Shown: piece after piece, positions 1-8,754 of the stretch | How positions within the stretch are numbered: position 1 is the first letter of the stretch | Layout of the letters: each line of letters begins with the position of its first letter | Assembly (NCBI GenBank): GCA_965116625.1 | Contig: OZ220717.1 | Location: forward strand, 186,001-250,000 | Origin: VXNE01 sp965116625 | GTDB lineage: Bacteria; Pseudomonadota; Gammaproteobacteria; Pseudomonadales; Azotimanducaceae | Direction of reading: 5' to 3' | DNA length: 64,000 nt | Program-made: the position numbers and the translations under genes | The notes under the pieces: generated by a model | What the model was told of the DNA's origin: nothing | The model's input: the letters and a program-made list of their open reading frames with translations, nothing else | Database searches by the model: none

Positions 1-3000
1 ACGTCAGCAGGCCCCGCTCGCGCCAACCCGCGAGCTCCACCTCGAAGGCCTGCTTGCGCCTGTCGGTGAAGGCACTGATCTCGCTCGCATTTGCATCCAG
101 GAATCGCACGTAGTCGCCGTAGTCGAACCGCGTGGAACGGATGTCCAGCTCGAGTTCGCCCCGGGGAAACGCCTCGCGCATTTCGAGCAGGGTCCCCGCA
201 TCGACCTCGTAAAACTGGATCTGGTCGAACGGTCGCAACAGCCAGTGCTCGTCGAATGCCGAACCGATCCGGTGCCGGTTCCAGACCTGCAGGGTCCTGC
301 CCACGAACTGGTAGCCGCCCGGCCCTTCCATGCCGTAGATGCAGAGGTAGGAACCGCCGATCCCGACGGAGTTCTCCGCCGTCCAGGTGCGCGCAGGGTT
401 GTACTTCGTCGTCACGAGCCGATGCCGGGGGTCGAGGGGTGTCGCAACCGGAGCCCCCAGGTACACGTCGCCCAGGCCCATCACGAGGTAGCTGGCGTCG
501 AACACGATGTCCTTCACGGCCTCCGCGTCGTCGAGTCCGTTGATGCGGCGAATGAACTCAATGTTGTCCGGGCACCAGGGCGCATCCTCGCGCACCACGC
601 GCATGTATCGCTGCACCGCTTCCGCGCAGGCGGGGTCGTCCCACGACAGCGGCAAGCGGACGATGCGCGACGCCGGCGCCATGCCGTCGATCCGGTCGGT
701 CTCCTCCAGCATAGGCACAAGCCGGGCGGTGAGCGACTCGGCATCCCATCGGGCGCGGTCAAAGCGAATCTGCAACGAGCGAATGCCGAGCGTGGTCTCG
801 ACGATTCCCGGCATGGCCTCGTCCTCGAGCCGCGCGGAAAAGGCGTGCGCCTTCAGGTGCAGGGCGATGTCGAGAACATGGGGGCCGAACTCGACCAAAA
901 GCCATTCCTGGCCCGCCCGGCGAATGACGAAATCCGAACTCGCTCGCGACCTACCCGCGATGTGGATGACAGGATCCTGCCTTGCGGCGGCGACAGACGT
1001 GGCGGGAAAGCGGTCCAGGCTGTCGATGTAGGCGTTGTGTTCCTTTTCGAGCCGCGCGGCCTGTGCTTCCGTGATCGGCACGAACTGGACAGTGTCGCCG
1101 GGCGCGAGTTGACCGAGCTTCCATCGATCCGCGTTGACGACTGCCGCCGGGCACACGAAGCCGCCCAGGCTCGGCCCGTCCGGCCCGAGGACAACTGGCA
1201 TGTCCCCGGTGAAGTCGACGCTGCCGAAGGCATACGCCGTATCGTGAATGTTCGAGGGATGCAGGCCCGCCTCACCGCCGTCCGGTCTCGCCCAGGCGGG
1301 TTGGGGTCCGGTAAGCCGCACCCCGGTGCGGCTCGAGTTGTAGTGCACCTTCCAACGGGCCGCGAGGAACGCCTCGATATCGTCTTCAGTGAAGAAGTCC
1401 GGGGAGGTGTGCGGCCCCATGACTACTCGGATCTTCGTGCGCGCTGCATAGTCGGGACGCCGTTCCACCGATAGTGCCGATACTTCCGCGTTCGCCGGGT
1501 GGATACGTACCGTATCGCCTCCGCGAAGCGCCCGGCCATTGAAGCCGCCGATCCCGCCGAGCGCGAAGGTGGCGGTAGAGCCCATTACCGCTGGAACATC
1601 GATGCCCCCCGCCACTAGCAGGTACACACGGACGCCACCCTTCACGCGGCCAATGCGCAGCGTCTGTCCGCGCTCGACATCGAACGTCGACCACGGCGCG
1701 AGCGCTACACCATCGAGATCCGCTTCGCTGTCAGGTCCGGCGATGACGCAGGTGGCATCAGTATTGAACGTCAGTTGCGGTCCCTGGACGACGATCTCCA
1801 AGCCTGCCGCGTCCGGGTCGTTGCCCAGAAGGCGGTTGCCGAGCCGAAACGAAAGATCGTCCATCGGTCCCGAGGGCGGCACGCCGACGTTCCAGTAACC
1901 CTGCCGGCCGGGCCAGGACTGCACGGTGGTGGCCGCGCCGCCTTCCAGCACGTCGAAACTCGCCGGCGCGTAATCCAGTTCGTCCAGGCTGGCCGTGGTC
2001 ATTCGGGCCTGGCGAAACGCCGGTAACTCGAGCGCCTGGGCGAGGTAACCCAGGTTGGTCTCGATGCCGTGGATGCTGCTCTCGCACAGAGCCCGGGACA
2101 GCGCGTCGAGTGCCTCCTCACGCGCCTGCCCATGACAGATGACCTTCGCCAGCATGGGATCAAAATACGGCGAGACGCTGGCACCGGAACGCAACCACGT
2201 ATCGACCCGCAAACCTTCCCCCGAGGGGAATACGGCGTGGGAAACGTCACCGGGTGTCGGCCGGAAGGCGTGATTCGGATCTTCCGCATAGACCCGGGCC
2301 TGCGCCGCATGGCCGGAGGGGCGGGATGCGAGTTGGGAGAGCGGCGGGAGTGATCCCGCAGCCAGCTGCAGCATCCACTCGACAATGTCGACGCCGTAGA
2401 CGCATTCCGTCACGCCGTGCTCCACCTGCAGCCGCGTGTTTACCTCGAGGAAGTAGAAACGCCTCGCCTCGGCGTCGTAGAGAAACTCCACGGTGCCGGC
2501 CATTCGATATTCCACGCTGGCAAGGAGTTCACGGCCTTGCCTGTGCAGTTCCTCGCGCACTGCTGGAGGCAGGTTCGGCGCTGGACATTCCTCGATCACT
2601 TTCTGGTGCCGTCGCTGCAGCGAGCAGTCCCGGTCTCCGACGATCAGCACGTCGCCTCGACCGTCGCCGAACGCCTGCACTTCCACGTGCCGCGGCGCCG
2701 CGATCAGCTTTTCCAGGTACAGGTCGTCGTCCCCGAAGTTTGTAGCGGCAAGGCGCCGGATGCGTCCGAACATCACTTCCAGTTCGGCCGGGCCATCGGC
2801 GCGGCGCATGCCGATGCCCCCGCCTCCCGCCGTGCTTTTCAGCATCACCGGGTAGCCGATGCGTTCCGCCTCCCGCAACGCGTCCGTTTCGCCTCGAAGC
2901 AGCCCGCTGCCCGGCATGAGATTGACCCCTGCGCGCTCGGCGATGGCGCGGGCCTCGTGTTTCAGGCCGAAGCGCCGGATGTGCTCAGGACGCGGTCCGA

Positions 3001-3307
3001 TGAAGACCACGCCGCGCTCGGCGAGGCGTTCCGCGAAACCCGCGTTCTCACTCAGGAATCCATAGCCCGGATGCACGGCCTCGGCACCCGTGCGTTCGAT
3101 GATCTCGAACAGCTTGTCCTCGTTGATGTAGGTCTCGCTCGCGCCGCCGTCGCCCAAGGGACAGGCCTGGTCCACCGCGGACAGGTGCAGCGAATCCCGG
3201 TCCGATTCCGCGTATACGCCGATGCTATGGATACGCATGCGGCGCAGTGTGCGCGCGATGCGCACGGCGATGGCACCGCGATTGGCGATCAGCACCCGGT
3301 CGAACAT
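1..3307 (-). CDS. Biotin-dependent guanidine (urea-type) carboxylase, C-terminus outside window
   Basis: This is an ATP- and biotin-dependent carboxylase of the urea carboxylase family. About 1102 codons are present, opening with MFDRVLIANRGAIAVRI, the standard biotin carboxylase start. The biotin carboxylase/ATP-grasp region covers about residues 1-450 (glycine-rich KSTAGGGGIGM near 160). A KipA/AHS2 carboxyltransferase part (about 460-790) and a KipI/AHS1 part (about 810-1010) follow. Families of this kind are about 1200 residues, so the C-terminal biotinyl domain with its modified lysine lies beyond base 1. The ATG sits one nucleotide after the preceding stop codon, so the gene is operonic. 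The guanidine-I riboswitch heading the operon implies that guanidine, not urea, is the substrate; that assignment is inference. An allophanate hydrolase is expected next, off the left edge. Confidence 0.93.
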   Translation of the reverse strand, partial: MFDRVLIANRGAIAVRIARTLRRMRIHSIGVYAESDRDSLHLSAVDQACPLGDGGASETYINEDKLFEIIERTGAEAVHPGYGFLSENAGFAERLAERGVVFIGPRPEHIRRFGLKHEARAIAERAGVNLMPGSGLLRGETDALREAERIGYPVMLKSTAGGGGIGMRRADGPAELEVMFGRIRRLAATNFGDDDLYLEKLIAAPRHVEVQAFGDGRGDVLIVGDRDCSLQRRHQKVIEECPAPNLPPAVREELHRQGRELLASVEYRMAGTVEFLYDAEARRFYFLEVNTRLQVEHGVTECVYGVDIVEWMLQLAAGSLPPLSQLASRPSGHAAQARVYAEDPNHAFRPTPGDVSHAVFPSGEGLRVDTWLRSGASVSPYFDPMLAKVICHGQAREEALDALSRALCESSIHGIETNLGYLAQALELPAFRQARMTTASLDELDYAPASFDVLEGGAATTVQSWPGRQGYWNVGVPPSGPMDDLSFRLGNRLLGNDPDAAGLEIVVQGPQLTFNTDATCVIAGPDSEADLDGVALAPWSTFDVERGQTLRIGRVKGGVRVYLLVAGGIDVPAVMGSTATFALGGIGGFNGRALRGGDTVRIHPANAEVSALSVERRPDYAARTKIRVVMGPHTSPDFFTEDDIEAFLAARWKVHYNSSRTGVRLTGPQPAWARPDGGEAGLHPSNIHDTAYAFGSVDFTGDMPVVLGPDGPSLGGFVCPAAVVNADRWKLGQLAPGDTVQFVPITEAQAARLEKEHNAYIDSLDRFPATSVAAARQDPVIHIAGRSRASSDFVIRRAGQEWLLVEFGPHVLDIALHLKAHAFSARLEDEAMPGIVETTLGIRSLQIRFDRARWDAESLTARLVPMLEETDRIDGMAPASRIVRLPLSWDDPACAEAVQRYMRVVREDAPWCPDNIEFIRRINGLDDAEAVKDIVFDASYLVMGLGDVYLGAPVATPLDPRHRLVTTKYNPARTWTAENSVGIGGSYLCIYGMEGPGGYQFVGRTLQVWNRHRIGSAFDEHWLLRPFDQIQFYEVDAGTLLEMREAFPRGELELDIRSTRFDYGDYVRFLDANASEISAFTDRRKQAFEVELAGWRERGLLT

Positions 3308-3308
3308 C

Positions 3309-3950
3309 TCAGCGTGACCAGGTCGCGAGTTCGATAGGCGTCGGGTTGTAGCCGTTGCAGGGGTTGTTGAGCTGCGGGCAGTTGGAGATCAGCACCAGCA
3401 CGTTCATCCTGGCCTTAAGCTCCACGTACTTGCCCGGCGCGCTGATGCCGTCCTCGAAGGTCAGGCCACCCGCGGGAGTCACCGGCACGTTCATGAAGAA
3501 ATTGATGTTGTGCGTCAGGTCCCGCTTGGTGAGCCCCCACTGCGTGTGCGTGTTGACGGCGAGGAGCCAGCTGTCGCGGCAGGAGTGCATGGTCTTCTTT
3601 TCCAGGGCGTAGCGCACCGTGTTGCTCTCGCCCGCGCAGGCGCCGCCGAGCGTGTCGTGACGCCCACAGGTATCCGCAATGATGTCCAGCATCGGGTTGC
3701 CTTCGTCGGAAACCAGGGTCGTCCCCACCGTGAGGTACAGGTTGCGCTGTTCGCGCACGGTGTCGAACGCGCTGTACCGCTCGTGGGGACGGTCGGCGTT
3801 GAAGAACAGCGTATCCACGGCCTGGTTGCCCTTGAGGTCCGTGATGCGGAACGTCTCGCCCGCCCGGACCTCTTCCATCCAGTAGTCGCCAGCACCGACG
3901 ACCTCGACGCGATACGCATCCTCCGCCAAACGTTTGCTTTCCCGCATCAT
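3309..3950 (-). CDS. DUF1989 protein UAAP2, probable carboxyguanidine deiminase subunit
   Basis: This is a 213-residue protein of the urea-carboxylase-associated (DUF1989) family. Such proteins act as pairs that deiminate carboxyguanidine to allophanate in guanidine degradation (established for CgdA/CgdB in other proteobacteria). Visible landmarks are GDYWMEEVRAGETFRITDLK near the start, DTCGRHDTLGG in the middle and NCPQLNNPCNGYNPTPI at the end, with conserved Cys/His residues suited to metal binding. I chose the ATG at 3950 because it overlaps the upstream stop codon in an ATGA junction. A longer reading frame to 4028 exists but would run back into the partner gene. The carboxylase starts 1 nt downstream. 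Confidence 0.88.
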   Translation of the reverse strand: MMRESKRLAEDAYRVEVVGAGDYWMEEVRAGETFRITDLKGNQAVDTLFFNADRPHERYSAFDTVREQRNLYLTVGTTLVSDEGNPMLDIIADTCGRHDTLGGACAGESNTVRYALEKKTMHSCRDSWLLAVNTHTQWGLTKRDLTHNINFFMNVPVTPAGGLTFEDGISAPGKYVELKARMNVLVLISNCPQLNNPCNGYNPTPIELATWSR

Positions 3951-4678
3951 GACGATTCTCCCGTTCCCAACAGGTACAGGGCGTTGTTCATGAACCCACG
4001 GCCGTTCTCTTCCCGCGAAAGACGGCACGAATCGTCATCCGCGACAGGCGGCGCGACGCCGACTGCATACTTGATCGGCTTCATTGGATACTCCGGCGAC
4101 GCATCGAGCGGATGCGGACAGGTGTGCATCAGCACCAGCGTATCCATCTCGAAGCGCAGGGTCAGACTGGCGCCCGGTGGCGAGTGATCCACCGCGAGGG
4201 CCATGTCACCGTCGTCCGTGACATCCACGCGGCTGAACCAGTTCACGTTGGCGACCATGTCGCGGCGGCCGAGCCCGTACTTGCCGAGTTCGATGAGGAA
4301 GCAGTCGCGGCCATTGCGGTAGTAGTCATTGCGCGCTTCCTGGTAGTCACGGGTCCCCCACTTGTCCTCGACAATCCCGGCATTGCAGGTTCCGCTCGAC
4401 GCGTCGTGCCAGCCGATGCTGTCCGCCGTGATCGAGCAGAAGATCCGTCCCATGTCCGAATAGAGGCAGTGTCCCGCGGTCAGCTTGAAGGTGTGCTGAC
4501 ACTTCAGGGTGTCCGGCAGATTCAGCCGCTCCAGCGGGTTGGCCGGGTTGTAGAACAGCATGCCGACGTTGCCGCCACCCTCGATGTCGATGAGCTCGAG
4601 CGTTGTTCCATCCCGCGCCAGAAACGACCAGTGTCGCCCGCCCGGCAACGTGTCCCGATACGCGGTCGCATCGTTCAT
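3947..4678 (-). CDS. DUF1989 protein UAAP1, probable carboxyguanidine deiminase partner subunit
   Basis: This 243-residue DUF1989 protein is the paralogue and probable partner of the following gene. Sequence features include ATLxLIDIEGGGNVGMLFYN-like text near residue 30, the SIGWHDASSGTCNAG segment and the closing HTCPHPLDASPEYPMKPI motif, with Cys and His residues in the places expected for this family. A good Shine-Dalgarno (GGGGAGAG) lies just before the ATG at 4678. The stop overlaps the next start by 4 nt (ATGA), implying coupled translation of the two subunits. The family was long labelled urea amidolyase associated protein. The riboswitch upstream points to guanidine catabolism instead. 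Confidence 0.87.
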   Translation of the reverse strand: MNDATAYRDTLPGGRHWSFLARDGTTLELIDIEGGGNVGMLFYNPANPLERLNLPDTLKCQHTFKLTAGHCLYSDMGRIFCSITADSIGWHDASSGTCNAGIVEDKWGTRDYQEARNDYYRNGRDCFLIELGKYGLGRRDMVANVNWFSRVDVTDDGDMALAVDHSPPGASLTLRFEMDTLVLMHTCPHPLDASPEYPMKPIKYAVGVAPPVADDDSCRLSREENGRGFMNNALYLLGTGESS

Positions 4679-4714
4679 TCGTGTTCTCTCCCCTATGTGT
4701 TTCCGCGTCCGGCC

Positions 4715-5500
4715 TTACAAGCCGGACTCCAGTGCCGCCGCCTGCCCGTTTCCGTTGCTGCGGTTCCGCGTCACCGGCACGTCATACGTGATGGTGGCGC
4801 CGTAGGCCTCCGGCGCCTGCGGGTCGACGCGCACCTTGTCGAAGACCAGGAGCCGCGTCCCCAGCCGGAACCCTTCCGACAGGTCGTGGGTAATCATCAG
4901 TACCGTGAGCTTGAGTTCCCTGTATAGCTCGCGCACGAGTTCGTGCATGTCGGAGCGAATGCCCGGGTCGAGCGCACCGAACGGTTCGTCCAGCAACAGG
5001 ATCTCCGGGCCCGTGATCAGCGTCTGCGACAGCGCCAGCCGCTGCTGCATGCCCCCTGACAGGGCATCGGGATAGGCCTTCGCCGACGGCAGCAACCCGA
5101 CGCGGTCGAGCATCTGCTCACACCGCTCTATCTCGTCCCTCCGCTGGCGGCCAAAGCTCCGGCAGAGAACCTTGGAACGGCGCAGCTCCAGTCCAAGGAG
5201 CACGTTCTCCAGCACGGTTAGATGCGGGAACACGGAATAGCGCTGAAAGACCACCCCACGATCCTTTGCGGGTTCCGGCGAGAGCGGCCTGCCGTTCACC
5301 TCGATGGTGCCGCGGGTCGGCTGCTCCTCACCCAGCAACAACTTGAAGAACGTTGTCTTGCCGCACCCGGACGCGCCGACCAGGGTGACGAACTCGTTCC
5401 GCTCCACCTCCAGGTTGATCCGCTCCAGGACCGACGTGTCGGGGTAGCTCTTCCACAGTTGCGAGACGCGGATGAGCGCCCCAGAGCCGTCGCCCATCAT
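4715..5500 (-). CDS. ABC transporter ATP-binding protein (guanidine/urea-carboxylase-linked)
   Basis: This is a 261-residue NrtD/SsuB/TauB-type ATPase. Walker A is at about residues 42-50 (GASGCGKTT), the Q-loop is in VVFQRYSVFPHLTV, the signature is LSGGMQQR, and Walker B is ILLLDEPFGALD. The start at 5500 is chosen because its ATG overlaps the permease TGA (ATGA junction). The apparent 427-residue frame reaching 5998 is only open by chance through the permease gene. It powers import by the permease and binding protein encoded upstream in the same operon. Confidence 0.92.
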   Translation of the reverse strand: MMGDGSGALIRVSQLWKSYPDTSVLERINLEVERNEFVTLVGASGCGKTTFFKLLLGEEQPTRGTIEVNGRPLSPEPAKDRGVVFQRYSVFPHLTVLENVLLGLELRRSKVLCRSFGRQRRDEIERCEQMLDRVGLLPSAKAYPDALSGGMQQRLALSQTLITGPEILLLDEPFGALDPGIRSDMHELVRELYRELKLTVLMITHDLSEGFRLGTRLLVFDKVRVDPQAPEAYGATITYDVPVTRNRSNGNGQAAALESGL

Positions 5501-6309
5501 CGATTCGTCCCGTACCAGGGAAAGAAAAACGCGTTGAACCTGCGGAACCCCACATCCAGCAGGAAGGCGAGCAGGGTGATCCACGCGACGTAGGGCAGGA
5601 TCACGTCCATGGCGAGATATCGGCGCACGAGGAAGATCCGGTAGCCGAGACCCTCCGTCGAGGCGATGGCTTCCGCCGCTATCAGGAACAACCAGGCGGC
5701 GCCGAGCGAAAGACGCACCGCGTCCATCAACCGCGGCAACACCTGGGGCGCGACGATCCGCACGACGATCTGCCAGGTGTTCGCATCCAGCGTCTGCGCC
5801 TTGACGATCTGCTCCCTTGGAAGCTCCCGTACCCGCTGCTCGAGGTCCCGCATGATGAACGGCGCCGTGCCGAAGACGATCAGCACGACCTTGGCCAGTT
5901 CGCCCAGGCCAAACGTGATGAACAGGATCGGCAGGACGGCCATGGGCGGAATCATCGAGATGACGCGCACCAGCGGCGACCAGGTCGCCGAGAACCACGG
6001 GATCAGCCCGTTCAGGATGCCAAACGTGAATCCGGCGAGCGCGCTCACCCCAATGCCGATGAACAACCGCCGGAGGCTCGCCGCCGTGTCCGCCCAGAGG
6101 AGAATCTCGCCCGTGCGCACGCTCGGCTCGAACGCCATGCGGTGTATCGACTCGGCGAACGACTCCATGCTCGGGAGCAGCTTGTCGTTCGGGTTGGCCT
6201 CCAGCCTGAGATCCGAGAAGACCAGGTAGACGACGACGAGCGCCGCAAACGGCAGGGCCGCGACGATGAGCGCCGCGCCCCTGCTCGGGCGGAGGTTAAT
6301 GAGACGCAC
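5497..6309 (-). CDS. ABC transporter permease (guanidine/urea-carboxylase-linked)
   Basis: This 270-residue inner-membrane permease belongs to the nitrate/taurine-type BPD_transp_1 family. Hydrophobic segments open the protein (ALIVAALPFAALVVVYLVF) and recur through the GVSALAGFTFGILNGLIPW and MIPPMAVLPILFITFGLGE regions. The EAA-loop-like stretch EQIVKAQTLDANTWQIVVRI contacts the ATPase. It overlaps the ATPase gene by 4 nt and follows the binding-protein gene by 34 nt. Carboxylase-linked transporters of this type carry the operon's substrate; guanidine is inferred here from the riboswitch. Confidence 0.92.
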   Translation of the reverse strand: MRLINLRPSRGAALIVAALPFAALVVVYLVFSDLRLEANPNDKLLPSMESFAESIHRMAFEPSVRTGEILLWADTAASLRRLFIGIGVSALAGFTFGILNGLIPWFSATWSPLVRVISMIPPMAVLPILFITFGLGELAKVVLIVFGTAPFIMRDLEQRVRELPREQIVKAQTLDANTWQIVVRIVAPQVLPRLMDAVRLSLGAAWLFLIAAEAIASTEGLGYRIFLVRRYLAMDVILPYVAWITLLAFLLDVGFRRFNAFFFPWYGTNR

Positions 6310-6343
6310 GGTGTTGTGGCTCCCCCAGACAGGAGAGTGCTGC

Positions 6344-7411
6344 TTACAGCTTTCCGTCGGCGGCCATGCTCATGTAGGTGTCGTCGAAACGAAGCTTCAC
6401 ATTGTCCGCCGAACCGAACACCTTGCCCCCGGGGTATGCGATGCCGATGAACTCGCTGTTTGGCGCCCCTTCGCCCAGCAAACCGTGCTTGAAGGAGAAC
6501 GCAGCTACGTTCTTCATCGTGGTCGCGACGTCATCCGAGCGCACGAACTCGACGGCCGGTGCCGCCTCGAAGAACATGCGCGTCGCCGCAAGTTGCCCGT
6601 TGTACCCGTCAAGGTCCGTCCCCGACGCCGTCGCCATCAGCGTCTTGGCCTCGTCGCCCGCCGCGCCAGCATCGGACATGACGGTCATGGTTTCGTACCA
6701 GGCGCCGGCCAGTGCCTTGCCGAGGCGCGGGTCCGCGGCGAGGGTCTCGGTGTTCACCACCAGCATGTCGATGATCTCCCCCGGGATGCTGGCCGAGTCA
6801 AAAACATTGGTGACCTCAGGCATCGCCAGGATCTCCGACAACAGCGGATTCCACGTGACCACCGACGTCACGTCGTCGGTGGTGAACGCCGCCACCATGT
6901 CCGCGTCAGAGGTGTTGACGACCCGCACATCCCGCTCCGTAAGGCCGATGGAGTCGAGCGCCCGGGCAAGCGTGTAGTGCGACACGGAGAGTTCCACCAG
7001 GTTGACCTGCTGGCCCTCGATATCCGCAAGCGTCGCGCCGGCACCCTTCAGCAATATCCCGTCGTTGCCGTTGGAGAAGTCACCGACGATGAGTGCCGTC
7101 GAATCCACGCCGCCGGCCGCCGGAATCGTCAGCGCATCCATGTTGGTCATGGTGCAGCCGTCGAAGGCACCCGCCGTGTATTGGTTGATGGACTCGATGT
7201 AGTCGTTGAACTGGACCACTTCGATGGTGATGCCGTACTTGTCCGCCCACTTGTCGACGATGCCGGCATCGGCGGCGTAGCCCCAGGGCATCCAGCCGAC
7301 GTAGATGCTCCAGGCGATCCTGTAGTCGTCCTTGGCGGAAGCGGGGAGCGCAAAAGACAATAGCGCTGTCACCACTGCGGCGCAGCAAGTTCTCAGAAAG
7401 CGAGTATTCAT
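6344..7411 (-). CDS. Periplasmic substrate-binding protein of the guanidine operon
   Basis: This 355-residue NMT1/THI5-like ABC substrate-binding protein is of the subtype found beside urea/guanidine carboxylases. A Sec signal peptide covers residues 1-26, ending LPASA before KDDYRIAW. The mature start WSIYVGWMPWGYAADAGIVDKW and the CTMTNMDALTIPAAGGVDSTALIVGD stretch are typical of this group. I start it at 7411 because the signal peptide begins there and an AAGGG ribosome-binding site lies 7 nt upstream. A longer in-frame ATG at 7453 would lie at the riboswitch edge. It is the first gene after the riboswitch, so it takes the regulation directly. Confidence 0.92.
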   Translation of the reverse strand: MNTRFLRTCCAAVVTALLSFALPASAKDDYRIAWSIYVGWMPWGYAADAGIVDKWADKYGITIEVVQFNDYIESINQYTAGAFDGCTMTNMDALTIPAAGGVDSTALIVGDFSNGNDGILLKGAGATLADIEGQQVNLVELSVSHYTLARALDSIGLTERDVRVVNTSDADMVAAFTTDDVTSVVTWNPLLSEILAMPEVTNVFDSASIPGEIIDMLVVNTETLAADPRLGKALAGAWYETMTVMSDAGAAGDEAKTLMATASGTDLDGYNGQLAATRMFFEAAPAVEFVRSDDVATTMKNVAAFSFKHGLLGEGAPNSEFIGIAYPGGKVFGSADNVKLRFDDTYMSMAADGKL

Positions 7412-7451
7412 GGGTTTTCCCTTAAGCCGAAATTCACAGATGGAGACAGGC

Positions 7452-7590
7452 AATCTCCCGGGCTTTTGTCCCTCCGTGTAACCTCGCTAAAGGGAGAGGC
7501 ACCGCCGCAACAGCGGCGGGCGCCCACTCCAGGGGAGGCCGAAAGCTCTTGGACCAGACGCCTTGGGGAAGGCCGGAACCCTAGCTTTCC
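7452..7590 (-). promoter_or_regulatory. Guanidine-I (ykkC) riboswitch
   Basis: Read on the minus strand, the leader carries the invariant blocks of this class in the correct order. They are CTAGGGTTCCGG (about 7586-7575), CTGGTCCAAGAGC (about 7556-7544), and ACACGG followed by AAAAGCCCGGGAGA (7480-7452). A variable GC hairpin (CCGCCGCTGTTGCGGCGG) lies between the second and third blocks. The aptamer ends 40 nt before the binding-protein ATG. Known members bind guanidinium and switch expression on. No U-tract terminator follows, so translational control is my guess. Confidence 0.95.
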
Positions 7591-7623
7591 GATGCGGACT
7601 GTTCTGTCCCACGCCACCTACGG

Positions 7624-7639
7624 TGCAAGCATCGTGCCA
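7624..7639 (-). promoter_or_regulatory. Sigma-54 (-24/-12) promoter of the guanidine operon
   Basis: The minus strand reads TGGCACGATGCTTGCA, which matches the sigma-54 consensus TGGCAC-N5-TTGC with the GG and GC doublets exactly 12 nt apart. Transcription would start near 7612, about 20 nt before the riboswitch aptamer. That is the right place for the operon promoter. Confidence 0.82.
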
Positions 7640-7713
7640 GCGGCCATAGTTGTGTGATGCGCGACCAAACCGGCGGGTGTCAGCTCTGGTTGGTCACGGG
7701 AGACGTCAAAAGC

Positions 7714-7728
7714 GCACCAATATGGTGC
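7714..7728 (-). promoter_or_regulatory. NtrC-type enhancer palindrome
   Basis: The sequence GCACCAATATGGTGC is a perfect palindrome of the NtrC binding form GCACC-N5-GGTGC. It lies about 75 bp upstream of the -24 element, a normal enhancer distance for nitrogen-regulated sigma-54 promoters. Only one clear site is visible. Confidence 0.72.
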
Positions 7729-7756
7729 GAGAAGTGCGCTATTGCAGCTCAGGGAG

Positions 7757-7836
7757 CCTTCAGCCGGGGGGAATACCCCCAACCGCTGACGCGTACTGAA
7801 GTGCCGGCATTCCCCCCGTCGCTGGAGGCGTATTCC
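7757..7836 (+). repeat. 80-bp REP-like repeat, copy A
   Basis: This unit starts GCCTTCAGCCGGGGG and includes CCGCTGACGCGTAC. It ends GTCGCTGGAGGCGTATTCC directly before an ATG. The internal GGGGG/CCCCC blocks can fold into hairpins. Copy B follows after 9 nt, and copy C lies in the hip locus (46652-46731). All three are exactly 80 bp. Confidence 0.8.
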
Positions 7837-7845
7837 ATGAAAGCA

Positions 7846-7925
7846 GCCTTCAGCCGGGGGTGATACCCCAACCGCTGACGCGTACCGATGTGACGGCATT
7901 GCCCCCGTCGCTGGAGGCGTACTTG
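7846..7925 (+). repeat. 80-bp REP-like repeat, copy B
   Basis: This is the second tandem unit of the repeat starting GCCTTCAGCCGGGGG, with the same CCGCTGACGCGTAC core and GTCGCTGGAGGCGTACTTG end. It has diverged from copy A mostly in the arm between the core and the GTCGCTGG block. Confidence 0.8.
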
Positions 7926-7959
7926 CCCCAAGAGCCTTAGGGCGGGGAAGAAAGCCCTT

Positions 7960-8754
7960 CTACCAACTGTTGCGCAGTTCGCGCAGCCGTACGAACACGT
8001 CCTTGGGCGAGGGTTGGTCGGACAGTTCCGGAAACGCTTCCCTGAGCCGTTTCACGACGGTTGGACTGGTCAGGCGAAAGAACGTGTTGATCTCCCGCTC
8101 CTGGGCGATCGTCGTGACGATCGGATTGCCCGGATCGTGCGTCTCCTCGAGTTCGCTCGAAAGAACTGCTGCCGCCTCGTTGTCAGGCTCCCGGTCCAGG
8201 GTAAACCCGAGGTTGTTGAGGATGTAGTCGTGCCCCGGATAGACGAGGGTCTCGTCCGGCAGTTCGTCGAGCTGGTCCGTGAAAGTCTGGTAGAGCTCCT
8301 CCGGGTGGCCGCCGCCGTGGCAGTTTCCCGCCCCGGCATTGAACAGCGTATCGCCACAAAAGAGCGCCGGCGAGTCCGTCTTGGACAGGAGGCAAATGTG
8401 GCTCATGGTGTGTCCCGGGGTGTCGAGCGCAAGCAGTTCGACCGTCTTCCCGACGGTGACGACATCGCCTGCGGCGAGACCCACGTCGATGCCATCGATG
8501 CGCGGCCCGGCATTCTTGTGCGCGAGCAGCTTCGCACCGGTAGCCTCTATCACCGGCACGTTGCCGCCGGTATGGTCGCCGTGCTCATGCGTGTTGAGGA
8601 CCTGGGTGATGTCCCAACCTCGCTCCTTCGCGCCCGCGAGGCACTTCTCGAAGTCGAGCGGATCGACGGCGAGCGCTTCACCGGTCTCCGGGCAGGCGAT
8701 CAGGTAGTTGAAATTGCGCAGGGCATTGCCTGTCCAGATCTGCTCAACGATCAC
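7960..8754 (-). CDS. gloB: Glyoxalase II-like metallo-beta-lactamase hydrolase
   Basis: This 264-residue hydroxyacylglutathione hydrolase-like enzyme would hydrolyse S-lactoylglutathione or a related thioester in methylglyoxal detoxification. The binuclear metal motif THEHGDH is at residues 55-61. Further ligands are His115 in TPGHT, Asp in FCGDTLF near 134 and His in YPGHDY near 173. The C-terminal helical region contains the PDNEAAA and REINTFFR segments found in this family. It is monocistronic, with the repeat array downstream. A related MBL thioesterase activity cannot be excluded from sequence alone. Confidence 0.88.
   Translation of the reverse strand: MIVEQIWTGNALRNFNYLIACPETGEALAVDPLDFEKCLAGAKERGWDITQVLNTHEHGDHTGGNVPVIEATGAKLLAHKNAGPRIDGIDVGLAAGDVVTVGKTVELLALDTPGHTMSHICLLSKTDSPALFCGDTLFNAGAGNCHGGGHPEELYQTFTDQLDELPDETLVYPGHDYILNNLGFTLDREPDNEAAAVLSSELEETHDPGNPIVTTIAQEREINTFFRLTSPTVVKRLREAFPELSDQPSPKDVFVRLRELRNSW

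Noticed and set aside
245..1474. 409-codon open frame on the plus strand
   Set aside because: It is antisense to the guanidine carboxylase, whose minus-strand translation is unmistakable. Long antisense frames are common at this GC content.
7939..7958. Terminator after gloB
   Set aside because: AGGGC/GCCCT arms form only a short weak stem without a T-run, so I did not list it.
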